A DNA stretch of 64,000 nt from Bacillus vallismortis (lineage in GTDB: Bacteria > Bacillota > Bacilli > Bacillales > Bacillaceae). Below the pieces are notes generated by a model, which worked only from the letters and a program-made list of their open reading frames with translations, did not search any database and was not told the DNA's origin. The position numbers were made by a program, and so were the translations under genes. Numbering within the stretch: the stretch's first letter is position 1; each line of letters starts with the position of its first letter. The DNA lies in the NCBI RefSeq assembly GCF_004116955.1, contig NZ_CP026362.1, positions 2,676,501 to 2,740,500 on the forward strand. The letters run 5' to 3'. Below, in pieces: positions 33,934 to 42,885 of this stretch.

Positions 33934-34821
33934 TCAGCCTTTCACTGATCCGATCAGCATTCCCTTCGCAAAGTGTTTTTGCAGGAATGGATAGACCGCC
34001 AAAATCGGCAGCGTCGCAATGACAATGACCGCGAGTTTAATCCCCTGCTCCGGCGGAACGGTATTTTGCATCGTATCGCCATTGGTCGCTGTTAAATCCG
34101 ATAAAATTGTGACTTGGCGTAGCACCATTTGCAGCGGCCATTTTGCACTGTCATTGATATATAAGAGAGCGTGGAAGAAATCATTCCAAATCCCGACCGC
34201 ATAAAACAGCGCAAAGGTCGCAATAACCGGCTTTGACAGCGGCAGGGCGATCCGCCAGAAAACGCCGATTTCTGAACAGCCGTCAATTTTTGCCGATTCC
34301 TCCAGTTCGCGCGGCAGCTGCTGAAAGAAGTTTTTGATAATAATCAGGTTGAACGGATTAATCGCCATCGGCAGAATCAATGCCCAATACGTATCCAAAA
34401 GGCCAAGTGATTTTACGACAAGGTATGTCGGGATCATGCCGCCGGAAAATAGCATAGAGAAAATGACCAGGTTCAATAGCAGATTCCGCCCCTTCACATG
34501 CCGCTTCGCCAACGGATACGCCATCGTAAAGGTGAAAAACAGCTGCACAGCTGTTCCGACCACTGTGATGAAGATAGATACACCCATGCTTCGGATGAAT
34601 GTCGGTGTCGAAAACACATACTTGTAAGCGTCAAGCGTAAAGGTTTTCGGAAAAATAAAGAAGCTGCGCTGGGCAAGTTCCGCTTCTGTCGCAAAGGAAC
34701 CGGCGATAATGTACAAAAACGGCAAAATGGTAATTGTACCGACACCGCCGAGAAACAGAATGTTACAGACGTCAAACACCCGTCCTGCTTTTGTGTTGTG
34801 CATCGTGTGAATGTCAGCCAT
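33934..34821 (-). CDS. lplC: ABC sugar importer permease LplC
   Basis: A 295-residue permease with six hydrophobic helices and the EAA loop ELEESAKIDGCSEIGVFWRI near residue 195, the contact point for the ATPase. It belongs to the CUT1-type carbohydrate importers and pairs with LplB. ATG at 34821 is chosen because AGGAGGGAGAGGT sits directly upstream; a longer frame begins 16 codons earlier without a site. It imports rhamnogalacturonan-derived oligosaccharides by context. Confidence 0.9.
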   Translation of the reverse strand: MADIHTMHNTKAGRVFDVCNILFLGGVGTITILPFLYIIAGSFATEAELAQRSFFIFPKTFTLDAYKYVFSTPTFIRSMGVSIFITVVGTAVQLFFTFTMAYPLAKRHVKGRNLLLNLVIFSMLFSGGMIPTYLVVKSLGLLDTYWALILPMAINPFNLIIIKNFFQQLPRELEESAKIDGCSEIGVFWRIALPLSKPVIATFALFYAVGIWNDFFHALLYINDSAKWPLQMVLRQVTILSDLTATNGDTMQNTVPPEQGIKLAVIVIATLPILAVYPFLQKHFAKGMLIGSVKG

Positions 34822-34834
34822 ACCTCTCCCTCCT

Positions 34835-35791
34835 CTAAAACAATCCTTCCTGATCAAACTTTTTCGCAATATAATTGGCGCCGAAAATCAAGATAATCCC
34901 GACAACCGATTTAAACAGTCCGACAGCCGTGCTGTAGCTGTACGCGCCTTGGGTAATCCCCATCATGTATACATACGTGTCAAAAATGTCAGCCACGCTG
35001 CGGTTGAGCGAGTTCGTCATTAAATACACCTGTTCAAAGCCAAGATTCAAAAAGCTGCCGATTCTTAAAATTAACAGAACGATAATGGTGCTTCTGATCG
35101 CCGGCAGCGTAATATGCCACATTCTCTTGAATCGGCCCGCTCCGTCCATAATGGCCGCTTCATACTGCTCCTGATCAACCGTCGCCAGCGCGGCCAGAAA
35201 TAAAATCGTTCCCCAGCCCGTCTCCTTCCAGATGCTTTGCATCACAATCATCGGCCGGAACCAGTCCGCGTCCGATAAGAAGGAAATCTGCTCACCTGTC
35301 AAGCTCATGATCAATTTGTTGATCACACCTGTATCGACAGTAAAGAAAACAAAGGTGATGCTGACCACGATTGTCCATGAAACAAAATGGGGCACGTAAA
35401 TAAAGGTTTGGATGCATCTTTTATACACAGCTTTCCTTACCTCATTCAAAAGCAAGGCCAAAATGAGAGGCGCTGGAAAAGCAAACAAAAGATCCAAACT
35501 CGCCAGCATGAGGGTGTTGCGCAGCAGCCGGAAAAAATCCGGATTCATAAAAAAGTCTTTGAAATAATCAAAGCCGACCCATTCGCTTTTCCAGAAGCCG
35601 AGATATGGCGAATAGTCTTTAAATGCGATCAGCACGCCCCACATCGGCAAATATTTGAAAATCAAAAAATAAAGCAGTCCGGGAATAAGCAGAAGATAAA
35701 GCCATTTGTCACGTTTGAACGCAGCCATCCAGCTGATGCCTTTTCCAGCAGTGAGAACAGGTGCATCTCCCTTCTTCGGCACAGTTTCCAT
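34835..35791 (-). CDS. lplB: ABC sugar importer permease LplB
   Basis: A 318-residue permease with six or seven hydrophobic helices and an EAA loop near residue 215 (EQYEAAIMDGAGRFKRMWHI). A hydrophilic N-terminal stretch precedes the first helix. It forms the membrane channel with LplC. It lies 13 nt upstream of lplC and 54 nt downstream of lplA in the order binding protein, permease, permease, glycosidase. Confidence 0.9.
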   Translation of the reverse strand: METVPKKGDAPVLTAGKGISWMAAFKRDKWLYLLLIPGLLYFLIFKYLPMWGVLIAFKDYSPYLGFWKSEWVGFDYFKDFFMNPDFFRLLRNTLMLASLDLLFAFPAPLILALLLNEVRKAVYKRCIQTFIYVPHFVSWTIVVSITFVFFTVDTGVINKLIMSLTGEQISFLSDADWFRPMIVMQSIWKETGWGTILFLAALATVDQEQYEAAIMDGAGRFKRMWHITLPAIRSTIIVLLILRIGSFLNLGFEQVYLMTNSLNRSVADIFDTYVYMMGITQGAYSYSTAVGLFKSVVGIILIFGANYIAKKFDQEGLF

Positions 35792-35845
35792 AACTGTTCT
35801 CCTTTCGTGATACCGGCGCGCCCGCCATACGGCAGGCGCATCGGT

Positions 35846-37354
35846 TTATTTTGATGATTGATACAATTTGTTTAAGTCCTTCATCAGGTCATTGCCGCCG
35901 CTGTTTTTCCAAAGCTCCACCGCATCCTCGAATCCTTTTTCATCAATTTCTCCGATAATAAATTGTGTTCTCGCGTCGAGAATGATGTTGTCAAGCTGGG
36001 CTCCTTTTTGGGTATAGACATCAGATACAAGCGACTCAGCCGGGTTAAAGACGGCTATTTTTTCTCCTTCGGTGATGATGTCCTTGCGATGCTGGAAGAG
36101 CTTTGTTTTCTGGTCTTCGATGTAATACTCGCTTTTCGGAATCGACATGCTGAACTGTGCCAAGCCTTCATGCTCATACAGGAGAGATTTGTTGTTTTTT
36201 TCAAGTGAGGTGAATACGCCGTCCTTGAGCTCGTAATTGCGTCCCTCCACTCCGTTGTTTGTGAGAATCTGCGCTTCTTTATCGTTCATCTTATCTAGGA
36301 AGGACAGCACCTCTTTCAGCTCTTTTTCGGTTTTGACGCTTGTTTTTGGTATCGCGATCATCCCTGAGTAACCGGATGTCGGGAAGGTGCGCTTGCCATT
36401 CGGCCCCTCAAGCGATCCGACGATATCAATCACATCCTTGTTCGACTCATCCGCTTCCTCCATCGCGCTTTGGATTTGAGACGCTCTGGAGCCGGTATCA
36501 ACGATGACACCCGCTTTTCCTTTCACAACCGGATCATTCCACTTCGCTGAATCCATGACCGCAAAGTCCTTATTAATCAAACCCTCGTCATATAGCTTTT
36601 TAAAAAACGTGAGCGCCTCCATGTATTCCTTCGTTGTAAAATCAGGAATCAGCTTTCCGTTTTCAACGCCGTAGCGGTTCGGGGCGCCAAACCAGATTTG
36701 CAGAACATCCCACGGGCTTCCGTTGCCAAGCCCCATCCATTTCGGCACGACCATGCCGTACGTATCATCCTTGCCGTTTCCGTCAGGATCTTTTTCCTTA
36801 AAGGCTTTCAGCACTTCATAGAAATCATCAAGCGTTTCCGGCATATCCAAACCGACGTTTTCAAGCCAGTCGGTTCTGATGATCATACACGCTCTGATCA
36901 GGTCCCTCGTTCTGTAGATCCCGTATACCTCTCCATTCACCGAGCTGTTCTTTAAAATCTGTTCATCTGCCTGACTTAAATTCTTATAGTCTTTTAAATA
37001 AGGAGACAGCTCCCAAAATGCCCCTGCTTTGACAGACTTGATAAAGCCTGCTGATTTATCTTTTATCACAATCGCATGAGGCATCTCTCCAGAAGCCATG
37101 ACGATATTGAATTTGTCGTTGTAAGATGAATCAGGCACCCATGTGACCTGAATCTCTTTGCCTGTGTATTTCTCCAGTGCTTTTAGTGATGGGCTCTTTT
37201 CACTCGGGCTTTCCGGCGATAAGAGCGGCGCCATGATTTTGATCGTGTCTTTCGAGCCGCTTGCTGAATTGGATGTTTCCGAATTGCTGCATCCGGCGAT
37301 CATCATGGCAGCGAGCGGCAAGGCCAGCCATTTTGTTCGTATTCTATTTTTCAT
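35846..37354 (-). CDS. lplA: lipoprotein sugar-binding protein LplA
   Basis: A 502-residue extracellular solute-binding lipoprotein. The signal peptide ends in the lipobox MIAGC (Cys near residue 21), after which it is anchored to the membrane. The remainder is a type-1 periplasmic-binding fold of the size seen with large oligosaccharide ligands. It delivers sugars to LplBC. ATG at 37354 is chosen; the longer in-frame start adds residues before the signal peptide. Its own promoter and a cre site lie upstream, so lplABCD can be transcribed apart from yetA. Confidence 0.9.
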   Translation of the reverse strand: MKNRIRTKWLALPLAAMMIAGCSNSETSNSASGSKDTIKIMAPLLSPESPSEKSPSLKALEKYTGKEIQVTWVPDSSYNDKFNIVMASGEMPHAIVIKDKSAGFIKSVKAGAFWELSPYLKDYKNLSQADEQILKNSSVNGEVYGIYRTRDLIRACMIIRTDWLENVGLDMPETLDDFYEVLKAFKEKDPDGNGKDDTYGMVVPKWMGLGNGSPWDVLQIWFGAPNRYGVENGKLIPDFTTKEYMEALTFFKKLYDEGLINKDFAVMDSAKWNDPVVKGKAGVIVDTGSRASQIQSAMEEADESNKDVIDIVGSLEGPNGKRTFPTSGYSGMIAIPKTSVKTEKELKEVLSFLDKMNDKEAQILTNNGVEGRNYELKDGVFTSLEKNNKSLLYEHEGLAQFSMSIPKSEYYIEDQKTKLFQHRKDIITEGEKIAVFNPAESLVSDVYTQKGAQLDNIILDARTQFIIGEIDEKGFEDAVELWKNSGGNDLMKDLNKLYQSSK

Positions 37355-37405
37355 GATGCATAAGTCCCCCTTTTTCTCATTTTGCAATTCCCCTTTGCCC
37401 CTTCT

Positions 37406-37435
37406 AATATAAAGCGCTTACATAAATTCTTGCAA
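37406..37435 (-). promoter_or_regulatory. lplA promoter with cre between -35 and -10
   Basis: The minus strand has TTGCAA (37430-37435), 18 bp, TATATT (37406-37411). The spacer holds ATGTAAGCGCTTTAT (about 37409-37424), a catabolite-responsive element with two mismatches, so CcpA would occlude RNA polymerase when glucose is present. Confidence 0.65.
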
Positions 37436-37439
37436 CCTT

Positions 37440-37450
37440 CATTTTTTGCA
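37440..37450 (-). promoter_or_regulatory. putative activator site upstream of lplA -35
   Basis: The plus strand reads CATTTTTTGCA. The TTTTTTGCA core begins exactly 6 bp upstream of the -35, as in the yesW promoter (46694-46705). It may be bound by the AraC-type regulator YesS or by YesN. Confidence 0.5.
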
Positions 37451-37476
37451 CCAATTCTCCTATGAAATTCCGGCTG

Positions 37477-40050
37477 TTATCCTTTTTTGCCGGATGTCTC
37501 TTTTTTTGCCGGCAGGGCATCTCCGATTAATTCCAGCGCCGCTATGACGTTTAAACACCATTGCGAGACGGTGTTCGTCGTCACCCATGGGAGCTCCTCC
37601 AGCTGCGTCCACGTCTCAATACACTCTGGTTTGATCGGAAGCGGTGTATGGCTCAGCTTGTCATCGAGCAAAAGATTCCATGCTTTGGCGGCGAGCTTCT
37701 GATCCTGTTTGTTTCTCGCGGCATAGGCTGTCATGGCAGCCGCGAACATCGGCCAATGAAAATGCCCGTCATGCAGCGCACCTCCGCTTCGTTTCCGTTT
37801 TTCTTCATCACTGAGTGTGTAAAATTCGCCGAATTCACTCAGCATTTCCTCCCATTCCCGGTCATCAAGAAGCTGAGCCAGCTCCATCCATACTTGCGGC
37901 GCGCCAAAGGCGATCATCATATGGTATCCGCCTGCTATGCCGTCGCCCATGTGATGAAGCATCGAGGTCGCCGGATCATATTCAAATGTCGGGCCGGATA
38001 ATAGGCGAAGCGGCAGCCGCTTCAGGCAGCTGATGCCCGTTTGGATTTTGTGTAGATAATCTGGATTCCCGGTTCGCTCCCATTCTGTCAGCCAATTCGA
38101 GCAAAATGCCGCCCAGTCAGGTCCCGTTCTGGCATGGGTCGGATGCTTGCCTTTCTCGTAAAAAGCGCGCATCGGATCGGTTTTGACGAGGGCGTAATCG
38201 GCGTCCTTCACTTCTGTCAACAAATCTCCCGTCCGCTCATCTCCCGTCAGATAATAATAAAATTTATAAAGGCCGGCCATGCTGATCCTTGCTTCCTTGC
38301 AGCCGCATCCCCAGTGCACCACGTTATGCCGTGAGCCAAGACCTGCGTATTCCCCAAGGTGAAAGCTGTCCGTTTCGCTCGTATGGCGGGTCATCGCTTC
38401 CGCCATGCGGAAGATGTCCTCTCGGCCTGAGCGGAAAAACGCCTGCCACAGCCATAAAGTCGGAACGAGCTCATTGTTTTGCCATGCGTATCCGCCGAGA
38501 TCATACCGCCACATATGCCGAATCGGATCATACGTATGCATGACATCGCCATAATGCCAAAACCCGTACCACCTGCGCTGCTCTACTTCCTTTTTGTAAA
38601 ATCGAAAGGCGGCGTCGAGCTGTTCTTCCAGCTCTTTTTTGAGCGGATGGGATGTATCAATGACACTCCAAACCCCGAGCGCCTTTGATTCGTAATAGAC
38701 TTCCGGCTCGCATACAATGAGCGGCGGCGCCTGCCATTTGTCAGCGAGCGCATTGAGGACTTCGTCAGACGGCATGTGCGAAAAGCACGCCAGGCTGATT
38801 TCATTTGTGTTGGCAATGCCGGTCGGATCAGAACGCATTTCATCAAAGCCTTCATATGCGCTGGCCACATGGGTGTTTCCTGTATAATGCCGCAAATCCA
38901 TCGCTTCTCCGTCCGGAGGCCAAAGCCAGACAGTCATTTTTGGGTGGCCGCCGGCAAGGCCTGTGATTTCCAATGCTGACGGATATTTCTCAAAAAAAGA
39001 CCGCAGGCCGAGGGCAATGCCGCCGTTTTCGCCGCCTGCATAAAAGAGCCCCTTCGCCCGGCTGCCATGCAGCATGCCGACCCACGCATAATCTTTTCCG
39101 GTCCGTTTTGACAGGCTGTAATGATCGCTGGAATCCTGAACAAGCTTGACATCGTTCCACACCGCGTTTTGTGTGCCGTGAGCGAACCATTCCTTATGCT
39201 CTTCACTTGGAGACAGGGTTTCGCCATTGATTTGGTTTTCATAAAGCGGATACCGTTCATTGAATTTCCGTGTACCAAACAGCTGGGCGGGTTCTTTGTA
39301 TATCCCTTTCTCTCCCGCAAAACGGAAATGGCGGTTGTACGGCTCCCCTTCGAAACAAAGATCAAATGCTATACCGAGCCCTTTCACGAATTCTTGTTTG
39401 CCATTCCTGTCGATCAGCTGCGTATGCACGATGCCGATCTCAGAAAGCCCGGCGTAAAACGTCAATCTAACCACAAACGGCAGCCATTCCTCATTTATTT
39501 TTTGAAGGACATGCACACCCTCTATTTTGATTACCGCTTTGACAGGGCCTTGCTTCTCTATCGCCGCACGTTTGATAAGGCTGACAGACGCTTCATGAAA
39601 AAGAACCGTTTCCGCCGCCGACTCCCGTCTCGTTTCTCTTATAGCAACGAGCCTCCCGCCTGCGGCGATCGGCTTTCCGTTGATCTGCAAGGATTGAAAG
39701 AGATCCGAGCCTGTTTTATGAATGGTACAAATGAGCGTTCCTGTATCCACTTGGATGTCATGCTTTGACTCATTGATGCTGAGCGTTTCGTCTGGCTCCG
39801 GGACTTCGCCTTTTTGCACTGTATAGCTTTGATGCTCCTGTTCTCCAAACACTGCCGCGTGTTTCGTCCACTTGATGCTCCCGTCCGGCCAATAGGCGGA
39901 CGGTTCGCTTTGTACATATTGATTTTCCGCATTTTCATTCACAAGCACCAGACAGTCTGCTTGTTTCAATTCTCCTTTTTTCCATGGCACGCCCCACGTC
40001 ACACCGCTTGTCACCTTTGGCTGTTCTGATAACCATTTGATTTTTTTCAT
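37477..40050 (-). CDS. yetA: YetA, putative exo-rhamnogalacturonan lyase (PcRGLX-like)
   Basis: An 857-residue protein without signal peptide, so cytosolic. I recognise it as the YetA/PcRGLX-like family, whose fungal member is an exo-acting rhamnogalacturonan lyase (PL26). The N-terminal third is beta-rich; the C-terminal half is rich in Trp, His and Gly and looks like an alpha/alpha-barrel (GLGSRHNVVHWGCGCKEARI, HPTHARTGPDWAAFCSNWL). It would trim the ends of imported oligosaccharides. The activity of the bacterial protein is inferred from family and context. A terminator-like hairpin lies between yesZ and yetA. Confidence 0.85.
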   Translation of the reverse strand: MKKIKWLSEQPKVTSGVTWGVPWKKGELKQADCLVLVNENAENQYVQSEPSAYWPDGSIKWTKHAAVFGEQEHQSYTVQKGEVPEPDETLSINESKHDIQVDTGTLICTIHKTGSDLFQSLQINGKPIAAGGRLVAIRETRRESAAETVLFHEASVSLIKRAAIEKQGPVKAVIKIEGVHVLQKINEEWLPFVVRLTFYAGLSEIGIVHTQLIDRNGKQEFVKGLGIAFDLCFEGEPYNRHFRFAGEKGIYKEPAQLFGTRKFNERYPLYENQINGETLSPSEEHKEWFAHGTQNAVWNDVKLVQDSSDHYSLSKRTGKDYAWVGMLHGSRAKGLFYAGGENGGIALGLRSFFEKYPSALEITGLAGGHPKMTVWLWPPDGEAMDLRHYTGNTHVASAYEGFDEMRSDPTGIANTNEISLACFSHMPSDEVLNALADKWQAPPLIVCEPEVYYESKALGVWSVIDTSHPLKKELEEQLDAAFRFYKKEVEQRRWYGFWHYGDVMHTYDPIRHMWRYDLGGYAWQNNELVPTLWLWQAFFRSGREDIFRMAEAMTRHTSETDSFHLGEYAGLGSRHNVVHWGCGCKEARISMAGLYKFYYYLTGDERTGDLLTEVKDADYALVKTDPMRAFYEKGKHPTHARTGPDWAAFCSNWLTEWERTGNPDYLHKIQTGISCLKRLPLRLLSGPTFEYDPATSMLHHMGDGIAGGYHMMIAFGAPQVWMELAQLLDDREWEEMLSEFGEFYTLSDEEKRKRSGGALHDGHFHWPMFAAAMTAYAARNKQDQKLAAKAWNLLLDDKLSHTPLPIKPECIETWTQLEELPWVTTNTVSQWCLNVIAALELIGDALPAKKETSGKKG

Positions 40051-40070
40051 CAGTTCTCTCCTTCCATAGA

Positions 40071-40101
40071 AAAAAGCTGATTCGATGCAAAGAATCAGCT
40101 G
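40071..40101 (-). terminator. hairpin terminator at the yesZ-yetA junction
   Basis: AGCTGATTC / GAATCAGCT 9-bp stem with an 8-nt loop and TTTTTC on the minus strand; it overlaps the yesZ stop. It may reduce read-through into yetA. Confidence 0.75.
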
Positions 40102-42089
40102 TGATTGTCAAACTGAATCACACGGTATTCATGCGGTCCGACCGCCAGCCTCCCCGCTTTTTCCGAACGGTTCGCCAACAAATCCGTTCCCGCTTCCGGC
40201 AATGTTACGCTTCCGCCTTTTCCATCCATATTGACGATGATCCACACAAGGCCATGATCGCCTTTGCGCGGGGCAACGATTGTGCCGGGTGTCACATCCG
40301 ACCGGACGGAAATGGCCGCTTCAGCCGCGTAATGCCTGACGAGCGCTTCCAGCATCGCATCCCCTTCTTTCCCTGATGGAAGCGAGCCGAGCATAACGAT
40401 TTTCCCCTTGCCGTGCTTTCGTTCTGTCAAAAAAGCATGGCCTGATCCCGGTCCTGACTCAACCGTGCCAAGAGCATTTCCGCTCTCTGTATCAAATACC
40501 GCGCTCCACAGCCCGAGCGGCGCCGTGATGCCAAACGCTTTTCCGGTATTCACATCTTCGTTCATTGGAAAGGTATACAGCGTTTTGATCCCGGCTGTTT
40601 TCTCAAGCTCACCAAGGCCGCAAGCGGTATGAATTGTATGCTCGCTTGTGCGCCCTCCTGTCAGCGGCCCAGCGATCCAAATGCCTCCCGCTTCAGCGAA
40701 TGCTGAAGCTTTGTTGATAAATTCGGAAGACAGAAACGGCACAAATGGCGTAAACAGCAAGCGGTAGCCGTCCAGCGGAACGCCTTCCGGAATAAGGTCA
40801 CGGTGAATCCCAGTATGGAGAATACGCTCATAAAAATGCGTCACAAGTGAACGGTGCTGGAGTCCCCGATGAGGCTCTGTTTTAATAAAGGCTTTTGCTC
40901 TGTCGGAGTATGTCATCGCCACCTCGGCTTGAACAGGTTCTGTCGATAGAATGATTGATTCGATCTCCTTTCTTGCCCGTTCGACCGCCAGTACATTCTG
41001 GTAGCCCACGGCCGGCTCACCCCAGGCACTGAGAACCGAACCGTGTGAAATCTCGCTTCCTGAACGCTGCTGGCGCCACAGCCAATAGCAAAAACCCTCG
41101 CTTCCTAAGGCATAGGAAGATACGGCTTCGGCCTGTAAATACCCATCGGCATGCGGAAAAGCAAAGCTTTCGAGCGAGGCGGCATACGACGGACTCGTTT
41201 CTAAAATCCAGAACGGGCGCCCTTGTTTCAAATTCCTCCACAAATCACAGTTCAGTAAAAAGGCGGAGGCATTTTCCTGCGAAGCGTACGTATCATAGGA
41301 GACAAAATCGAGATTCTGAAAGATCCGCTCATTGTCCACGCTAAACATGACAGAGCTGTTATGCGTGATCGGCGCATCCGAATAGCAGCGAATCATTTTG
41401 GCCTGTTCATCCGCAAATGAAGCGATCATCTCCATCGAAAACAGCTGATACATTGTGCTTAGAGAGGCGTGATGCAGAAACGGGGCCGGCCCGGGCTGCG
41501 GCACCTGCTCAAACGCCTGATACGTTTCGCTCCACACATCGGTTCCCCATGCCTCGTTTAACCGCTCAATCACGCCATAGCGGTTTCTGAGCCAGTCATG
41601 CCATAAGTGCAAGCACGTCTCACACATGCATGCTGCAACATGGCATTTAAACTCATTGTCTAGCTGCCAGCCGATCAGTCCCGGGAGCTCGCCAAGCTCC
41701 TTGGCGATGCTTGTGGTAATAATGGCGGCTTTTTTTCGGAAATACGGGTTGTTCGTACAAGCATGCTGACGGGAGCCATGCCCCATGACCTCTCTTTTTT
41801 CATTTACATGCATGCGCTCCGGCCGGCCGTGAGACAGCCAAATCGGCGGTGTAGGCGTCGGCGTGCACATGATCGTGTCGATGCCGTTGTCATACAGCCG
41901 GGTGATGATCTCTTTAAAAAAACCGACGTCAATTTTCCCTTCTTCCGGCTCCATGACAGACCAGGCAAACTCGCCGATCCGCACAACATTCACGCCAACT
42001 TCACGCATCTTGTCAATGTCCTGCTGAATCGTTTCCTCATCCCATAATTCCGGGTAATAGCAAGCGCCGTGATACAGTTTTCTCCTCAC
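40095..42089 (-). CDS. yesZ: GH42 beta-galactosidase YesZ
   Basis: A 664-residue family-42 beta-galactosidase. The N-terminal barrel begins YHGACYYPELW; the acid/base Glu is in WQLDNEFKCH near residue 145, and the nucleophile Glu is probably in FWILETSPS. A Cys cluster (VAACMCETC) right after the first site matches the zinc site of GH42. It removes galactose side chains from rhamnogalacturonan fragments in the cytosol. GTG at 42089 is chosen because GAAGGG lies 8 nt upstream; GTG at 42098 overlapping the yesY stop is the alternative. Confidence 0.92.
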   Translation of the reverse strand: MRRKLYHGACYYPELWDEETIQQDIDKMREVGVNVVRIGEFAWSVMEPEEGKIDVGFFKEIITRLYDNGIDTIMCTPTPTPPIWLSHGRPERMHVNEKREVMGHGSRQHACTNNPYFRKKAAIITTSIAKELGELPGLIGWQLDNEFKCHVAACMCETCLHLWHDWLRNRYGVIERLNEAWGTDVWSETYQAFEQVPQPGPAPFLHHASLSTMYQLFSMEMIASFADEQAKMIRCYSDAPITHNSSVMFSVDNERIFQNLDFVSYDTYASQENASAFLLNCDLWRNLKQGRPFWILETSPSYAASLESFAFPHADGYLQAEAVSSYALGSEGFCYWLWRQQRSGSEISHGSVLSAWGEPAVGYQNVLAVERARKEIESIILSTEPVQAEVAMTYSDRAKAFIKTEPHRGLQHRSLVTHFYERILHTGIHRDLIPEGVPLDGYRLLFTPFVPFLSSEFINKASAFAEAGGIWIAGPLTGGRTSEHTIHTACGLGELEKTAGIKTLYTFPMNEDVNTGKAFGITAPLGLWSAVFDTESGNALGTVESGPGSGHAFLTERKHGKGKIVMLGSLPSGKEGDAMLEALVRHYAAEAAISVRSDVTPGTIVAPRKGDHGLVWIIVNMDGKGGSVTLPEAGTDLLANRSEKAGRLAVGPHEYRVIQFDNHS

Positions 42090-42094
42090 ATTCT

Positions 42095-42748
42095 TCACCC
42101 TTCTTTGATGATCGATTCTGTCAATGGCAGGCCGAGCTCCTTGATGCCTTTTGCCACAAGTTTCGCCATTTCATTTGCGCCTTTCTTTGTAAAATGCGTG
42201 TAATCGTTTATTCCTTCCGATACCATAAAATAGGTGTACACCTTTTCCTCACCCTTCTCGGTAAAGAAAGCGAGACTTTTCTCCATGAGATCAATGAGCC
42301 GGACATTCTCCTCAGCAGCCGTCTGCTTCATGGCAATGCAATAATCAGGAAAGTCGTTCAAAAACACGCCGTTCTCGTAATGAAAGCGGGCTACAGGAGT
42401 GATGAGCAGCGGATGGGCGCCTTTTTCCCGCGCGCCTGCGATATACTGTTTTAAATATTGTTTGTAGGTTGTATAGGGCTCGGTGTAGCGCTCCGGCTTA
42501 TTTTTCGACGCGTCATTGTGGCCCATCTGCACAAACAGCCAGTCATCCGGCTCAATCACATCCAGAATCGCCTGAAGCCTGCCTTCTTCCACAAACGTTT
42601 TCGAGCTTCTTCCCCCGATCGCTCTGTTGATCACCTGAATATGCTCCGGCAGATGCGAGCCGAGAAACTGCCCCCAGCCCCCTTGATTTGTGCTGTCTCC
42701 ATACGTTTGAACCGTCGAATCTCCAGCAAGATAAATGTGATTTTCCAT
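42095..42748 (-). CDS. yesY: rhamnogalacturonan acetylesterase YesY (SGNH)
   Basis: A 217-residue SGNH hydrolase. Block I is LAGDSTVQTYGD with the nucleophile Ser, block III is FVQMGHNDASK, and block V is DYTHFTKKGA with the catalytic Asp-His pair. No signal peptide, so it deacetylates imported oligosaccharides in the cytosol. It is a clear paralogue of YesT (48033-48728). It ends just before the yesZ start. Confidence 0.92.
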   Translation of the reverse strand: MENHIYLAGDSTVQTYGDSTNQGGWGQFLGSHLPEHIQVINRAIGGRSSKTFVEEGRLQAILDVIEPDDWLFVQMGHNDASKNKPERYTEPYTTYKQYLKQYIAGAREKGAHPLLITPVARFHYENGVFLNDFPDYCIAMKQTAAEENVRLIDLMEKSLAFFTEKGEEKVYTYFMVSEGINDYTHFTKKGANEMAKLVAKGIKELGLPLTESIIKEG

Positions 42749-42885
42749 TTCTCATTCCCCCTCGTTTTTTTCATTTCAACTGGCATCAATCTGGACGGCT
42801 TTTTCCTTGAAAAAACCGATCTTTGGTCTTCCTGCTCTTAGCTACGTCATCTTGCCGTATTGTTCAGCCTTTGATTTGTATCCTC